Assembly (NCBI GenBank): GCA_050331575.1
Contig: JBHJGS010000020.1
Span: 26,041 to 90,040, forward strand
Source of the DNA: JBHJGS01 sp050331575
GTDB lineage: Bacteria; Pseudomonadota; Alphaproteobacteria; Sphingomonadales; Rhodothalassiaceae
DNA: 64,000 nt
Direction: 5' to 3'
Shown here: piece after piece, positions 8,553-18,200 of the stretch
Layout of the letters: each line of letters begins with the position of its first letter
Numbering within the stretch: the first letter of the stretch is position 1
The notes under the pieces: model-generated
Databases searched by the model: none
What the model was told of the DNA's origin: nothing
Seen by the model: only the letters and a program-made list of their open reading frames with translations
Translations under genes and position numbers: made by a program

Positions 8553-9326
8553 TTATGCAAAGCCCTCGCGCATATCAGCATCCACCTCGCTGGCCTCGGT
8601 GATGCCATAGCCGGCCGCTGCCGGAATTGAGGCGTGGCGCCGCCCTTCTTTCACGGTCAGCCGCGGCATCACTGGCACCAGTGCCGTGCTGCGCGCCAGT
8701 GCGAAAGCACCGGCAACGCCGCCGGCCCGAGCCAATTTGTGCAAGATCATGCGGGTCGGAAACATCACCGGGGCCTTGTTGGCGTCCGCGTCCGCCAGCA
8801 TCTGCGCCGGACTTGCCCAGCGAGCCTCAACCGCCTCGATGCCGTCGGTCAGAACGCGCTGGCCCTGGGGGGCCCGAACCAGATAGAATAGCGTGTCGAA
8901 CCGTTTCGGAACCGGTTCCGGGGTGATCCAGTGCGCGAACGGCGCCAGGTCACGCGGGCGCGCCAGCAGGCCTTCACGCCGCAGGATCGAGGCAAAGCTG
9001 ATGCGGCCGCCGATCAACCGATCACGGTAGCGCCTGTCGATACCGGTGCGCAGCGTTTGGTTGACGGGATCGCGCCCGCCGCGCCAGGCCACCAGCAGGC
9101 CGGTTTCTTCGAACAGTTCGCGCAAGGCGGCCATGCGCGCGGCGCGCTCCCCCACGCCATCGCCCGGATCGATCCGACCGCCGGGAAACACCCACATGCC
9201 GGCGGCAAATGAAAGGCCGGCGGCGCGTCGAACCAGCAAAACCTCCAGCCCGTCTGTTCCGCTGCGCATCGCGATGACCGACGCGGACGGCAGCGCCGGG
9301 GCAGGATATTCAAAGCTTTTCATCAT
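8553..9326 (-). CDS. NUDIX hydrolase
   Basis: 257 residues. The NUDIX box is clear: a glycine-rich start GGRIDPGDG and then RELFEETGL, matching RE-U-x-EE-x-GU. The family hydrolyses nucleoside diphosphates linked to another group; the long C-terminal half and the AAGMWVFPGGR start resemble the NUDT19/CoA-pyrophosphatase-like branch, so the substrate is open. Its ATG overlaps the stop of dnaE (ATGATG at 9321-9326); AGGAGG in the end of dnaE favours the second ATG by spacing. The operon with dnaE suggests co-expression only, not a known joint function. Confidence 0.9.
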   Translation of the reverse strand: MMKSFEYPAPALPSASVIAMRSGTDGLEVLLVRRAAGLSFAAGMWVFPGGRIDPGDGVGERAARMAALRELFEETGLLVAWRGGRDPVNQTLRTGIDRRYRDRLIGGRISFASILRREGLLARPRDLAPFAHWITPEPVPKRFDTLFYLVRAPQGQRVLTDGIEAVEARWASPAQMLADADANKAPVMFPTRMILHKLARAGGVAGAFALARSTALVPVMPRLTVKEGRRHASIPAAAGYGITEASEVDADMREGFA

Positions 9327-12300
9327 ACCTCCTGAACATCTTGAACGCCGGGCAAGGATGCCAGGGCTGATCGGATCTGTGGGGTGACACGGTACCTTTC
9401 CGGCAAGGCAATCACCGCTTCTCGACTGTCTTCCAGCGGCACGACGATGCTCACCATGCCGCGTCCGCCCGCATGCCGGGAAAGCAGAGCGGCCAAAGGC
9501 TCCAAAGGAGTGGCGTCGCGGACGAAAATCTCCAACGCGGCTTGCACTTGCGCAGCCGCATCATCCAACGGCCTTAAGTCGCGCGCGGTCAGCCGAACGC
9601 CATCCTCTTCCTCGCGCCGGCGAATATCCACGGTCACCAGCAGCGGCACAGCCCGCTCCACCAACGCCCGAGCGGTTTCCAGCAGATCCGGCTCCGCAGA
9701 CGTGCGCGGCGGAAAGACGGTCACCTCATAGCCGCCGCTGGTGTCAGACAGCGTCAAAATACCCATGCGCTTGCCGGTGCGGGTCTTGCGCTCGGAGAAG
9801 CTGTCGATCGCCCCGGCCATCCGCACCGGCCCGTCATGCCGGCCGGACAAGACCTCGGCACTGGCCAGCACATGCTGGCGCTTCAGCACCGCCTGATAGG
9901 CATCCAGCGGATGAGCGGACAGGTAAAAGCCGATCGCGGCCAGTTCCTGGGCCAATTTCTCCGAGTCCAGCCAAGCCGGCCCGTCGGCAAGTGCTGGCCG
10001 CGATGCATGCTCTGCATCGCCGAACAAGGTCGCCTGCTGGGATTGCCGATCCTGCTGCGCCTGTTGCGCGTGGCGCAACAGAACTTCCCCGCTCCGATAA
10101 ACCCGGCCGCGATCCGCATGCAGTGCGTCGAACGCGCCGGCGGCGGCAAGCTGCTCCAATTGTCGCTTGTTCAGAAGCTTCGGATCGACGCGCTCGGCAA
10201 AATCGAACACATCCGCGAACCGACCATTGGCTTGCCGTTCGGCAACAATCTGCTCGATCGCCTTGGCACCGACGCCTTTAATCGCCCCTAAGGCATATCG
10301 GATGGCCAGACCGGCACGCGCATCGCCGGGCTCAGCCTCGCTGACCCGCTCAACGACAAAGTCCGCTCCGGATCGGTTCACATCCGGCAAAAGCAGATCG
10401 ATCCCGGAGCGGCGCAATTCCTTTTTGAATTGGGCCAGCTTATCGGTATTGCCCATATCAAGGGACATAATCGCCGCCATGAATTCCACCGGATAATTCG
10501 CTTTCAAATAGGCGGTTTGATAAGCAATCAGCGCATAGGCTGCAGCGTGGGACTTATTGAAACCATAACCTGCAAATTTTGCTAACAAGTCGTAAATCTC
10601 ATTGGCCTTTGTTTCGTCAACCCCTTTTTCTTTTGCCCCCTCGACAAAGCGCACCCGTTGGCGCGCCATTTCCTCTACCTTTTTTTTGCCCATGGCCCGG
10701 CGCAACAAGTCCGCTTCCCCCAGGCTGTAGCCGGCCAAAACTTGGGCGATCTGCATCACCTGCTCCTGATAGACCGCGATGCCGTAGGTCTCTTCAAGGA
10801 TGTGCGCGATCTGGGGGTGCGGGTAGGCGACTTTCTCGCGCCCATGCTTGCGGTTCACGAAAGTCGGGATATTGTCCATCGGCCCGGGCCGGTACAGCGC
10901 CACAATCGCGATGATGTCCTCGAACTTATCCGGCTTCAGGCCCTTCAGCACCTGCCGCATGCCCTGGCTTTCCAACTGGAACACGCCGGCGCTGTCACCG
11001 CGTGACAACATCTCAAAGGTGGCCGGGTCGTCCAGGGGCAGCGCCGCCAGGTCCACCTTGATCCCGCGCTTGGCGATATGGCCCACCGCGCGGTCCAGCA
11101 CGGTCAGCGTCTTCAGGCCCAGAAAGTCGAACTTCACCAGGCCTGCCTGTTCCACCCATTTCATGTTGAACTGGGTCACCGGCATGTCCGAGCGCGGGTC
11201 GCGGTAAAGCGGCACCAGCTCATCCAGCGGCCGGTCGCCGATCACCACCCCGGCGGCGTGGGTGGAGGCGTGGCGGTACAAGCCCTCCAGCTTCAACGCC
11301 CGGTCGACCACCGCCGCGGTCGTCTCGTCCCCCCGCATCGCCTCTTGCAGGCGCGGCTCATCGTCGATCGCTTCCTGCAGGGTAACCGGATTGGCCGGAA
11401 TGTTCGGCACCATTTTGCACAAGCGGTCGGTCACCGGATACGGCTGATGCATGACCCGGCCGACATCGCGCAGGATCATGCGCGCCTGGAATTTTCCGAA
11501 GGTGATGATCTGGGCGACCCGGTCGGTGCCATAGCGCTGCTGGACATAGCGGATCACCTCCTCACGCCGATCCTGGCAGAAATCCACGTCGAAATCCGGC
11601 ATCGACACGCGCTCGGGGTTCAGAAAGCGCTCGAACAGCAGGGAGAAGCGCAAGGGGTCCAAATCGGTGATCTTCAGCGCCCAGGCCACCGCCGAGCCGG
11701 CCCCCGAGCCGCGGCCCGGCCCGACCGGAATGCCCTGCCCCTTGGCCCAGCGAATGAAGTCCGACACGATCAGGAAATAGCCGGGAAAGCCCATGCGGTT
11801 GATGATCGACAGTTCATGGGCCAGCCGGTCGCGATAGGGGCGGGCCTTGGCCGCCTGGGCCGCCGCATCGTCCTCCGCACTAAACACATGCACGGCCAAC
11901 CGCTCCTCCAGCCCTGCTTCGGCCTGTTCGCGCAGCAGATCCGCCTCGTCCCGGTCCGGGGCAAAGCGCGGCAGGATCGGATCGATCGGTTCGGCCTTGA
12001 AGGCGCAGCGCTGGGCGATGACCAGCGTATTGTCCACCGCTTCGGGCAGGTCGGAGAACAGAGCGCGCATCGCCTCGGCGGATTTCAGAGCGTGATCGGG
12101 GGTCAGCCGCCGCCTCTCCTGTTCCACCACATAAGCGCCGGAGGCGATGCACAAGAGCGCGTCATGCGCCTCATACATAGCGGCATCGCCGAAATAGACA
12201 TCGTTGGTCGCCACCAGCGGCACATCAGCGTCATAGGCGAGGTCCAGAAAGCCGGGCTCCAGCCCCTCCTCCTCCGCCAGGCCGTGGCGCATCAGTTCCA

Positions 12301-12823
12301 TATAGAGCCGGTCGGGAAACAGCGTCTTCAACTGATCCAGCAGATCGCGCGCCCGGGCCATATGGCCACCGGCCACCGGGGCAGCCAACAGCCCCTGCGG
12401 ACCGCCGGTGAGCGCGATCAGGCCCTCGGTCAAGCCGTCAAAATCCGCCAGCGCAAGCGCCGGCTGCCGCTCCGACCGGCTGGCCAAGTGCGCGCGCGAC
12501 ACCAGCTTCATCAGGTGGCGATAGCCGGTGGCATTCTGCGCCAGCAGGATCAGCCGCGCCGGCTCGGCCGGCCGGGTTGTCCGCTCCCCTGTTGGCTGGG
12601 GCGGCAGAACGCCAAGATTGACGCCAAGGATCGGCTGGATGCCCTGCGCTGCCAGACTTTCCGAGACCTCCAGAGCGCCGAAGAGATTATCTGTATCGGT
12701 GACGGCCACGGCCGGCTGCCGGTCAGCCAGCACCCGGCGCGCCAGGTCAGACACGCGCAGCGCGCCCTCGGACAAAGAGTAAGCGCTGTGAACCCGGAGA
12801 TGAACAAAATCGGCATGAGGCAT
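9323..12823 (-). CDS. dnaE: DNA polymerase III subunit alpha
   Basis: 1166 residues, normal for DnaE1. It begins MPHADFVHLRVHSAYSLSEG (PHP domain), contains the polymerase motifs GPGRGSGAGSAVAW and PDFDVDFCQDRREEVI with catalytic aspartates, the YQEQVMQIAQVLAGY region, helix-hairpin-helix and an OB domain near the end. It is the replicative polymerase subunit. The ATG at 12823 has GGAG upstream with a spacing of about 8; an upstream TTG is less likely. It is transcribed away from aat, with the NUDIX gene coupled downstream. Confidence 0.97.
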   Translation of the reverse strand: MPHADFVHLRVHSAYSLSEGALRVSDLARRVLADRQPAVAVTDTDNLFGALEVSESLAAQGIQPILGVNLGVLPPQPTGERTTRPAEPARLILLAQNATGYRHLMKLVSRAHLASRSERQPALALADFDGLTEGLIALTGGPQGLLAAPVAGGHMARARDLLDQLKTLFPDRLYMELMRHGLAEEEGLEPGFLDLAYDADVPLVATNDVYFGDAAMYEAHDALLCIASGAYVVEQERRRLTPDHALKSAEAMRALFSDLPEAVDNTLVIAQRCAFKAEPIDPILPRFAPDRDEADLLREQAEAGLEERLAVHVFSAEDDAAAQAAKARPYRDRLAHELSIINRMGFPGYFLIVSDFIRWAKGQGIPVGPGRGSGAGSAVAWALKITDLDPLRFSLLFERFLNPERVSMPDFDVDFCQDRREEVIRYVQQRYGTDRVAQIITFGKFQARMILRDVGRVMHQPYPVTDRLCKMVPNIPANPVTLQEAIDDEPRLQEAMRGDETTAAVVDRALKLEGLYRHASTHAAGVVIGDRPLDELVPLYRDPRSDMPVTQFNMKWVEQAGLVKFDFLGLKTLTVLDRAVGHIAKRGIKVDLAALPLDDPATFEMLSRGDSAGVFQLESQGMRQVLKGLKPDKFEDIIAIVALYRPGPMDNIPTFVNRKHGREKVAYPHPQIAHILEETYGIAVYQEQVMQIAQVLAGYSLGEADLLRRAMGKKKVEEMARQRVRFVEGAKEKGVDETKANEIYDLLAKFAGYGFNKSHAAAYALIAYQTAYLKANYPVEFMAAIMSLDMGNTDKLAQFKKELRRSGIDLLLPDVNRSGADFVVERVSEAEPGDARAGLAIRYALGAIKGVGAKAIEQIVAERQANGRFADVFDFAERVDPKLLNKRQLEQLAAAGAFDALHADRGRVYRSGEVLLRHAQQAQQDRQSQQATLFGDAEHASRPALADGPAWLDSEKLAQELAAIGFYLSAHPLDAYQAVLKRQHVLASAEVLSGRHDGPVRMAGAIDSFSERKTRTGKRMGILTLSDTSGGYEVTVFPPRTSAEPDLLETARALVERAVPLLVTVDIRRREEEDGVRLTARDLRPLDDAAAQVQAALEIFVRDATPLEPLAALLSRHAGGRGMVSIVVPLEDSREAVIALPERYRVTPQIRSALASLPGVQDVQEV

Positions 12824-12978
12824 GATCAAGCTCCGGGGCTAAGGCGAGGCGGTCCGTCTAGTCCTAGGCCGCGGCCCGATCCGGTTCAATGCCGCGCACC
12901 AACGCCGCAGCGCCTTGCCCCGCATAGCAGCGTTCCGGTAGAGCATGATGGATGGATGGAAAGTGCCGGTGACGGCCG

Positions 12979-13629
12979 ATGACCGAGATCACCCCTGAAC
13001 TGGTCCTGCGCGCTTATGCCTGCGGCCTCTTCCCGATGGCCGACGATCGGCACGCCGAAGAGATGTTTTGGGTCGACCCCGAACGCCGCGGCGTGCTGCC
13101 GCTGGACCAGTTTCATTTGGCGCGCAGCCTGAAGAAGGCGATCCGGCAGGACCGCTTCGTGGTCACCGCCGATGAAGCATTCGACCAAGTAATCCTCGCC
13201 TGTGCTGAGGCGCGCCCAGGCCGGGAAAGCACCTGGATCAATGACGAGATCATCCGGCTTTATACCGAGTTGAACCGCCTGGGTGCGGCCCATTCCGTGG
13301 AATGCTGGCAGAATGGCCGGCTGGTGGGCGGGCTTTATGGCGTTGATCTGGCCGGGGCCTTTTTCGGTGAAAGCATGTTCCACCGCACCACCGATGCGTC
13401 GAAAGTGGCGCTGGCGCATCTGGTCGCGCGGCTTAGCGCCGGCGGTTATTGCCTATTGGACTGCCAGTTCATCACCGGGCATCTGGCCAGCCTGGGCGCC
13501 ATCGAAATCTCCAAGGCCAGCTATCGCCGGCAACTGAAACAAGCGCTGAGCGTCAAGGGCGACTATTACTCGCTGCCCTCGCCCTGCCCCGGCTCGCTGA
13601 CCCTGCAATCGATCACCCAAACATCATAG
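12979..13629 (+). CDS. aat: Leucyl/phenylalanyl-tRNA--protein transferase
   Basis: 216 residues. It adds Leu or Phe to proteins with N-terminal Arg or Lys, feeding them to ClpS/ClpAP. Family motifs: LVLRAYACGLFPMAD at the start, FWVDPERRGVLPLDQFH, WINDEI, GGLYGVDLAGAFFGESMF, and LLDCQFITGHLASLGA. Full length. Notably its last 64 bases overlap the end of the convergent DUF2155 gene, so the C-terminal tail (after residue about 196) and that gene's tail share DNA. Confidence 0.96.
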   Translation: MTEITPELVLRAYACGLFPMADDRHAEEMFWVDPERRGVLPLDQFHLARSLKKAIRQDRFVVTADEAFDQVILACAEARPGRESTWINDEIIRLYTELNRLGAAHSVECWQNGRLVGGLYGVDLAGAFFGESMFHRTTDASKVALAHLVARLSAGGYCLLDCQFITGHLASLGAIEISKASYRRQLKQALSVKGDYYSLPSPCPGSLTLQSITQTS

Positions 13630-13964
13630 ACCGGGTGTTCCAAGGCGCTGAGCGACGGGCTCGACGCGAACATCCAGCCGGAAAAGACGCGCTGATCGTC
13701 GCCTTCGGCGCGCATGTCATCGATTTGCACGAAAGCGAAGGTTTCCGGCGGTTCGGTCGGCGGCGTCTTTTCGCAATGGCGGGCGACGATCTGCAACGTT
13801 CCAAACCGCACCGGCTGATCCTGCGGCAAGGCAAGCTCTGTGACCCGAGCGGTCACCTTGTCCAAGGCGCGGGCAACCGTCACGGTTTCGGCCAGCACCT
13901 CAGCGGGACAGGCCAGCGCTGCGGCCACACACAGCCAGGCAAGCGCGTTACTCCTCCGACTCAT
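13566..13964 (-). CDS. DUF2155 secreted protein
   Basis: 132 residues from the ATG at 13964: a signal peptide (cleavage likely after AEVLA) and a small domain with VRFGTLQIVARHC, AFVQIDD and VFSGWMFASSPSLSALEHPVYDVWVIDC, which is the DUF2155 pattern. The two cysteines (HC and DC) may form a disulfide. Its function is unknown; in many alphaproteobacteria it lies beside aat and mlaD, as here. The start lies inside the end of mlaD (17-bp overlap), and the 3' end overlaps aat by 64 bp on the opposite strand. An in-frame start further upstream would run far into mlaD and is unlikely. Confidence 0.82.
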   Translation of the reverse strand: MSRRSNALAWLCVAAALACPAEVLAETVTVARALDKVTARVTELALPQDQPVRFGTLQIVARHCEKTPPTEPPETFAFVQIDDMRAEGDDQRVFSGWMFASSPSLSALEHPVYDVWVIDCRVSEPGQGEGSE

Positions 13965-14427
13965 CGCCCGCCCCATTGCCATCACCGCCATCGCCGGAGA
14001 AAGCGAAGCGGCTGACCAGGCTGAACAGATCAACATAACCTTCGGTGAACTCGACCTGTCCGCCAGGTGGAATATTCTCCGGCGACCCACCGGGTTCCAG
14101 GGCGATATAAGTGCCGCCCAGCAGCCCCTCCGAGGCGATCTTGGCATAGGTGTCCTCCGGCAGTTCCAGGCGCTGATCGACGGTGAAGGTCACCACTGCC
14201 TGGAAACTGCGCGGATCCAGGTCCTGCCCCACGACCGAGCCGACCTTGATGCCGGACAGCCGCACATCCGAGCCCAGAGCCAGGGCGCCGACCTTGTCGA
14301 ACCGTGCGGTCAGCCGGTAGCCGTCGACCCCGGCGACATCGGTGGTGATGGTCACCAGCCAGACGAACAGGCCGGCGACCAACAGAACCACAGCGCCAAT
14401 CAAGGCTTCGACGATATTTCCCTTCAT
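13948..14427 (-). CDS. mlaD: Outer membrane lipid asymmetry protein MlaD
   Basis: 159 residues: an N-terminal signal anchor (about 8-28), then one MCE domain with YRLTARFDKVGALALGSDVRLSGIKVG and ASEGLLGGTYIALEPGG, and an acidic disordered tail. MlaD binds phospholipid in the periplasm as part of the MlaFEDB transporter that keeps the outer membrane asymmetric. The other mla genes are not in the window, so it is split from its ABC transporter. Coupled to the DUF2155 gene by overlap. Confidence 0.92.
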   Translation of the reverse strand: MKGNIVEALIGAVVLLVAGLFVWLVTITTDVAGVDGYRLTARFDKVGALALGSDVRLSGIKVGSVVGQDLDPRSFQAVVTFTVDQRLELPEDTYAKIASEGLLGGTYIALEPGGSPENIPPGGQVEFTEGYVDLFSLVSRFAFSGDGGDGNGAGDESEE

Positions 14428-14529
14428 GTCATGTCCCTCCAGCGCCGTCCGGCTTGCATGAAACTCACGACCGCTGCCTGTGTGCCTGTGTGTTGGCGGA
14501 CCCGGTCACGCTCAGCGATAAGCCCGCTA

Positions 14530-14904
14530 TCACTCCTCCGGCTGCCACGCCTCATAGTCGCCGGTGGCCGGGGCGTGCTGGCCGCGGGCATGCAGGCTGC
14601 CGGCGGGGTAATAGGCCTGCGCCGTGCCAGTTAGATTGGGGATATGCTCCTTTTCCCACGGCTTGTGCGGCAAGGGCGCCTGGCTGGGCGGTTCAGCGGC
14701 AGTATGGTGCAGCCAGCGGTGCCAGTCCGGCGGCACACGCGTGGCCTCATTCTCGCCCTTATAGATCACCCAGCGGCGCTTGCCGTCCTTGGTCTGATAA
14801 TAGCGGTTGCCCTGGGCGTCCTCGCCCACCTTGTGGCCCTTGCGACGGGTCAACAGCGTCGTGCCGATCGTGCCGCCGCGCCACCATTGCAGCCATGCCA
14901 CCAT
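14530..14904 (-). CDS. NADH dehydrogenase accessory subunit, NDUFA12 family
   Basis: 124 residues from the ATG at 14904, chosen because AAGGGG lies 7 bases upstream; an ATG at 14925 is less well placed. The core GEDAQGNRYYQTKDGKRRW followed by VIYKGENEATRVPPDWHRWLHH is the NDUFA12 (B17.2) signature. In alphaproteobacteria and mitochondria this is an accessory subunit of respiratory complex I on the matrix or cytoplasmic side. It is 102 bp upstream of mlaD on the same strand, a neighbourhood common in alphaproteobacteria. The other nuo genes are elsewhere. Confidence 0.9.
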   Translation of the reverse strand: MVAWLQWWRGGTIGTTLLTRRKGHKVGEDAQGNRYYQTKDGKRRWVIYKGENEATRVPPDWHRWLHHTAAEPPSQAPLPHKPWEKEHIPNLTGTAQAYYPAGSLHARGQHAPATGDYEAWQPEE

Positions 14905-15272
14905 ATGCAGACCCCTTCTGTCCATGCGTCCGCCCGGACCCGTGTTACCCGGCCTCGCTAACCGGCCTTTGCTATAGGTGCTGGGCGCGGCGCCGTCCAG
15001 CACCGCCGATGGGTTCGGCTGCTCTGAGTCGCAGCAGCTGAAGGGTCAAGCCGGGCCGTGCAGGCATCATCACGTTTTCGCAGCCGCATGCCGGGGCGAG
15101 GCGTCTTTCTGAGCAAGAACCCGGGCGTTGGCATGAGTCGCAGCCAGGGACGCGTCGCACATTGTGGGGGCGCTGGTCTGTCAACCACAAAATCTGCTTG
15201 AACTGCGTCCGCGCTCAGCTAGGATTTGTGGTCTGCAACGGGTCAGGCACGATATCTGGGAAAGGGGCGGAC
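14905..15272. other. 368-bp gap before nrdJ: hairpins and NrdR-like boxes, no gene seen
   Basis: No convincing coding frame, tRNA or cobalamin riboswitch was found. It holds an 8-bp perfect hairpin at 14977-15004 (GGTGCTGG with CCAGCACC, 12-base loop), near the minus-strand upstream region of the NDUFA12 gene, and the paired boxes at 15185-15231 before nrdJ. The remainder is high in G+C and unremarkable. Confidence 0.6.
15185..15231 (+). promoter_or_regulatory. nrdJ: Pair of NrdR-like boxes upstream of nrdJ
   Basis: CCACAAAATCTGCTTG (15185-15200) and CAGCTAGGATTTGTGG (15216-15231) have conserved outer halves (CCACAAAATC and GGATTTGTGG) and centres exactly 31 bp apart. NrdR, the ATP-cone repressor of ribonucleotide reductase genes, binds pairs of 16-bp boxes (core ACAC-W-ATATAT-W-GTGT) spaced about three helix turns. 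The inner halves are degenerate, so the call rests on spacing, outer halves and position 42 bp before the nrdJ ATG. Confidence 0.55.
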
Positions 15273-18200
15273 ATGAGAATAGAACGGCGGTTTACCAAGG
15301 CGGGGGAAGAGGCCTATGCCGGCTTGAGCTTTCGCGAAGCGGTCAGCGAAATCCGCAATCCGGACGGGTCGCTGGTGTTTCAGATGCCGCGGGTCGAGGT
15401 GCCGACGACGTTCAGTCAGGTCGCCACGGACATTTTGGCGCAGAAATATTTCCGTAAGGCCGGCGTGCCGGCGCGGCTGAAGCCGGTGAAGGAAGACGGC
15501 GTACCGGCTTGGCTGTGGCGCCGCACCGCGGACACACAAGCGCTGGAGCAGCTTCCGGAAGATCAGCGCTATGGCTCGGAAACCTCCGCCAAACAGGTGT
15601 TTGACCGGCTGGCCGGGGCCTGGACCTATTGGGGCTGGACCGGCGGCTATTTCCATCAGGAAACCGACGCGCGCGCCTTTTTCGACGAGCTGCGCTTCAT
15701 GCTAGCCGCCCAGATGGCCGCGCCGAACAGCCCGCAATGGTTCAATACCGGCCTGCACTGGGCCTATGGCATCGATGGCCCGGCCCAGGGGCACTTCTAT
15801 GTCGACCCGGAGACCGGCCGGCTGCAGCGCTCCGCCAGCGCCTATGAACGACCGCAGCCGCATGCCTGCTTCATCCAGTCCGTCGGCGACGATCTGGTCA
15901 ATGACGGCGGCATTATGGATCTGTGGACGCGCGAGGCCCGCCTGTTCAAATACGGGTCCGGCACCGGCACGAACTTCTCCAGCCTGCGCGGAGAGAATGA
16001 GCCACTGTCCGGCGGCGGCAAATCCTCCGGCCTGATGAGCTTCCTGAAAATCGGTGACCGGGCGGCCGGTGCGATCAAGTCCGGCGGGACCACGCGCCGG
16101 GCGGCCAAGATGGTGGTGGTCGATGCCGACCATCCCGATATCGAGGCGTTCATCAACTGGAAGGTTTATGAGGAGCAGAAGGTCGCCGCGCTGGTCGCCG
16201 GCTCCAAGCTGGCCAACAAGCATCTCAATGCGATCATGACCGCCTGCCACACACACAAGGACACGCTGGGCGACAAGGCGTTCGATCCGAAGGAGAATGC
16301 CGCGTTGAAGGCAGAGATCAAGGCTGCCCGCGCGGCGATGATCCCGGAGAATTACGTCAAGCGCGTGATCCAATTCGCCCAGCAGGGCCATGACGGCATC
16401 GACTTTCCCACCTACAACACCGATTGGGACAGCGAGGCCTATGTCACCGTCTCCGGCCAGAATTCCAACAATTCTATCCGGGTGACCGATGATTTCATGG
16501 CCCGGGCGCGAACCGGTGGTGATTGGGAGCTGATCCGGCGCACCGACGGTACGGTTGCCGCCACGGTCGATGCGCAGGACATGTGGGACAAGGTCGGCGA
16601 GGCGGCCTGGGCCTGTGCCGACCCCGGCATCCAGTTCCACACCACCATTAATGACTGGCACACCTGCCCCAATTCCGGGCCGATCCGGGCCTCCAACCCC
16701 TGTTCGGAATATATGTTCCTGGACGACACGGCGTGCAATCTGGCCAGCCTGAACCTGATGCAGTTCCGCCTGGCCGATGGCGGCTTTGACGTGGAGAATT
16801 TCGAGCATGCCACCCGGCTATGGACCGTGCTGCTGGAAATCTCGGTGCTGATGGCGCAATTCCCCAGCGCGCGCATTGCCGAGCTGTCCTACCGTTACCG
16901 CACCCTTGGGCTGGGCTATGCCAATATCGGCGGGCTGATCATGTCGCTGGGTCTGAGCTATGACAGCGAGGCCGGCCGCGCGCTGTGCGGCGCGATCACC
17001 GCGCTGATGACCGGCACCTCCTATGCCACATCAGCGGAGATGGCCGCGGAACTGGGCGCCTTTCCCGGCTATGACGCCAATGCCCAGGCGATGCTTCGGG
17101 TGATGCGCAATCACCGCCGCGCCGCCTATGGCCAATCGGACGGCTATGAGGATCTGCACACCCTGCCGGTGCCGCTGGACCACGCCAATTGCCCCGATCA
17201 GCGGGTGGTGGCGGCGGCCACGCGCGCCTGGGATGCTGCCCTGGCGCTGGGTGAGGCGCATGGCTATCGCAACGCGCAGGCCAGTGTGATCGCGCCGACC
17301 GGCACCATCGGCCTGGTCATGGACTGCGACACCACCGGCATCGAACCGGATTTCGCCCTGGTGAAGTTCAAGAAACTGGCCGGGGGCGGCTATTTCAAGA
17401 TCATCAACCGCATCGTGCCGCAGGCGCTGCGCCAGTTGGGCTATACCCAGCCGCAAATCGAGGACATGATCGACTATGCCGTCGGCCGCGGCACGCTGGA
17501 GAAGGCACCGGGCATCGATCATGACGCGCTTCGCGCCAAGGGCTTTGGGCCGGACCAGATCGAGGCGATTGAGGCCGCCCTGGCCAATGCGTTCGACATC
17601 AAGTTCGTGTTTAATCGCTGGACCCTGGGCGACGATTTCTGCCGCGGCGTCCTGAAGCTGAGCGATGCGCAGCTGGACGATTTCAATCTCGACTTGCTGG
17701 CCGCGATCGGCTTTTCCAAGCAGCAGATCGAGGCGGCGAACCTCTATGTTTGCGGCGCCATGACCCTGGAGGGCGCGCCGCATCTGAAGGACGAGCATCT
17801 GGCGGTGTTCGATTGCGCCAATCCCTGCGGCAAGATCGGCAAGCGCTCGTTGAGCTGGCAAAGCCATATTCGCATGATGGCGGCGGCCCAGCCGTTCATC
17901 TCCGGCGCCATCTCCAAGACCATCAACATGCCCAATGCCGCCACAGTTGAGGACTGCAAGGCCGCCTATGAGCTGAGCTGGTCCTTAGGGGTCAAGGCCA
18001 ATGCGCTGTACCGCGACGGCTCCAAACTGTCCCAGCCCTTGTCCGCGGCCCTGCTGGAGGATGAGGATGTCGAAGCGATCGAGGCGGCCGCGCCGACCGA
18101 GCGGGCGCAGATCATCGCGGAACGGGTGATCGAGCGGATCATCGAGGTGGAGCGCCCGGTCTCGCGCCGCAAGCTGCCGGACCGGCGCAAGGGCTATACC

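Noticed and set aside
11078..12982. 634-residue open frame opposite dnaE
   Set aside because: It lies antisense to conserved DnaE coding sequence; its composition is that of a shadow frame.
14905..15272. Cobalamin riboswitch before the B12-dependent nrdJ
   Set aside because: No B12-box-like conserved segment was seen; the paired NrdR-like boxes explain the region better.
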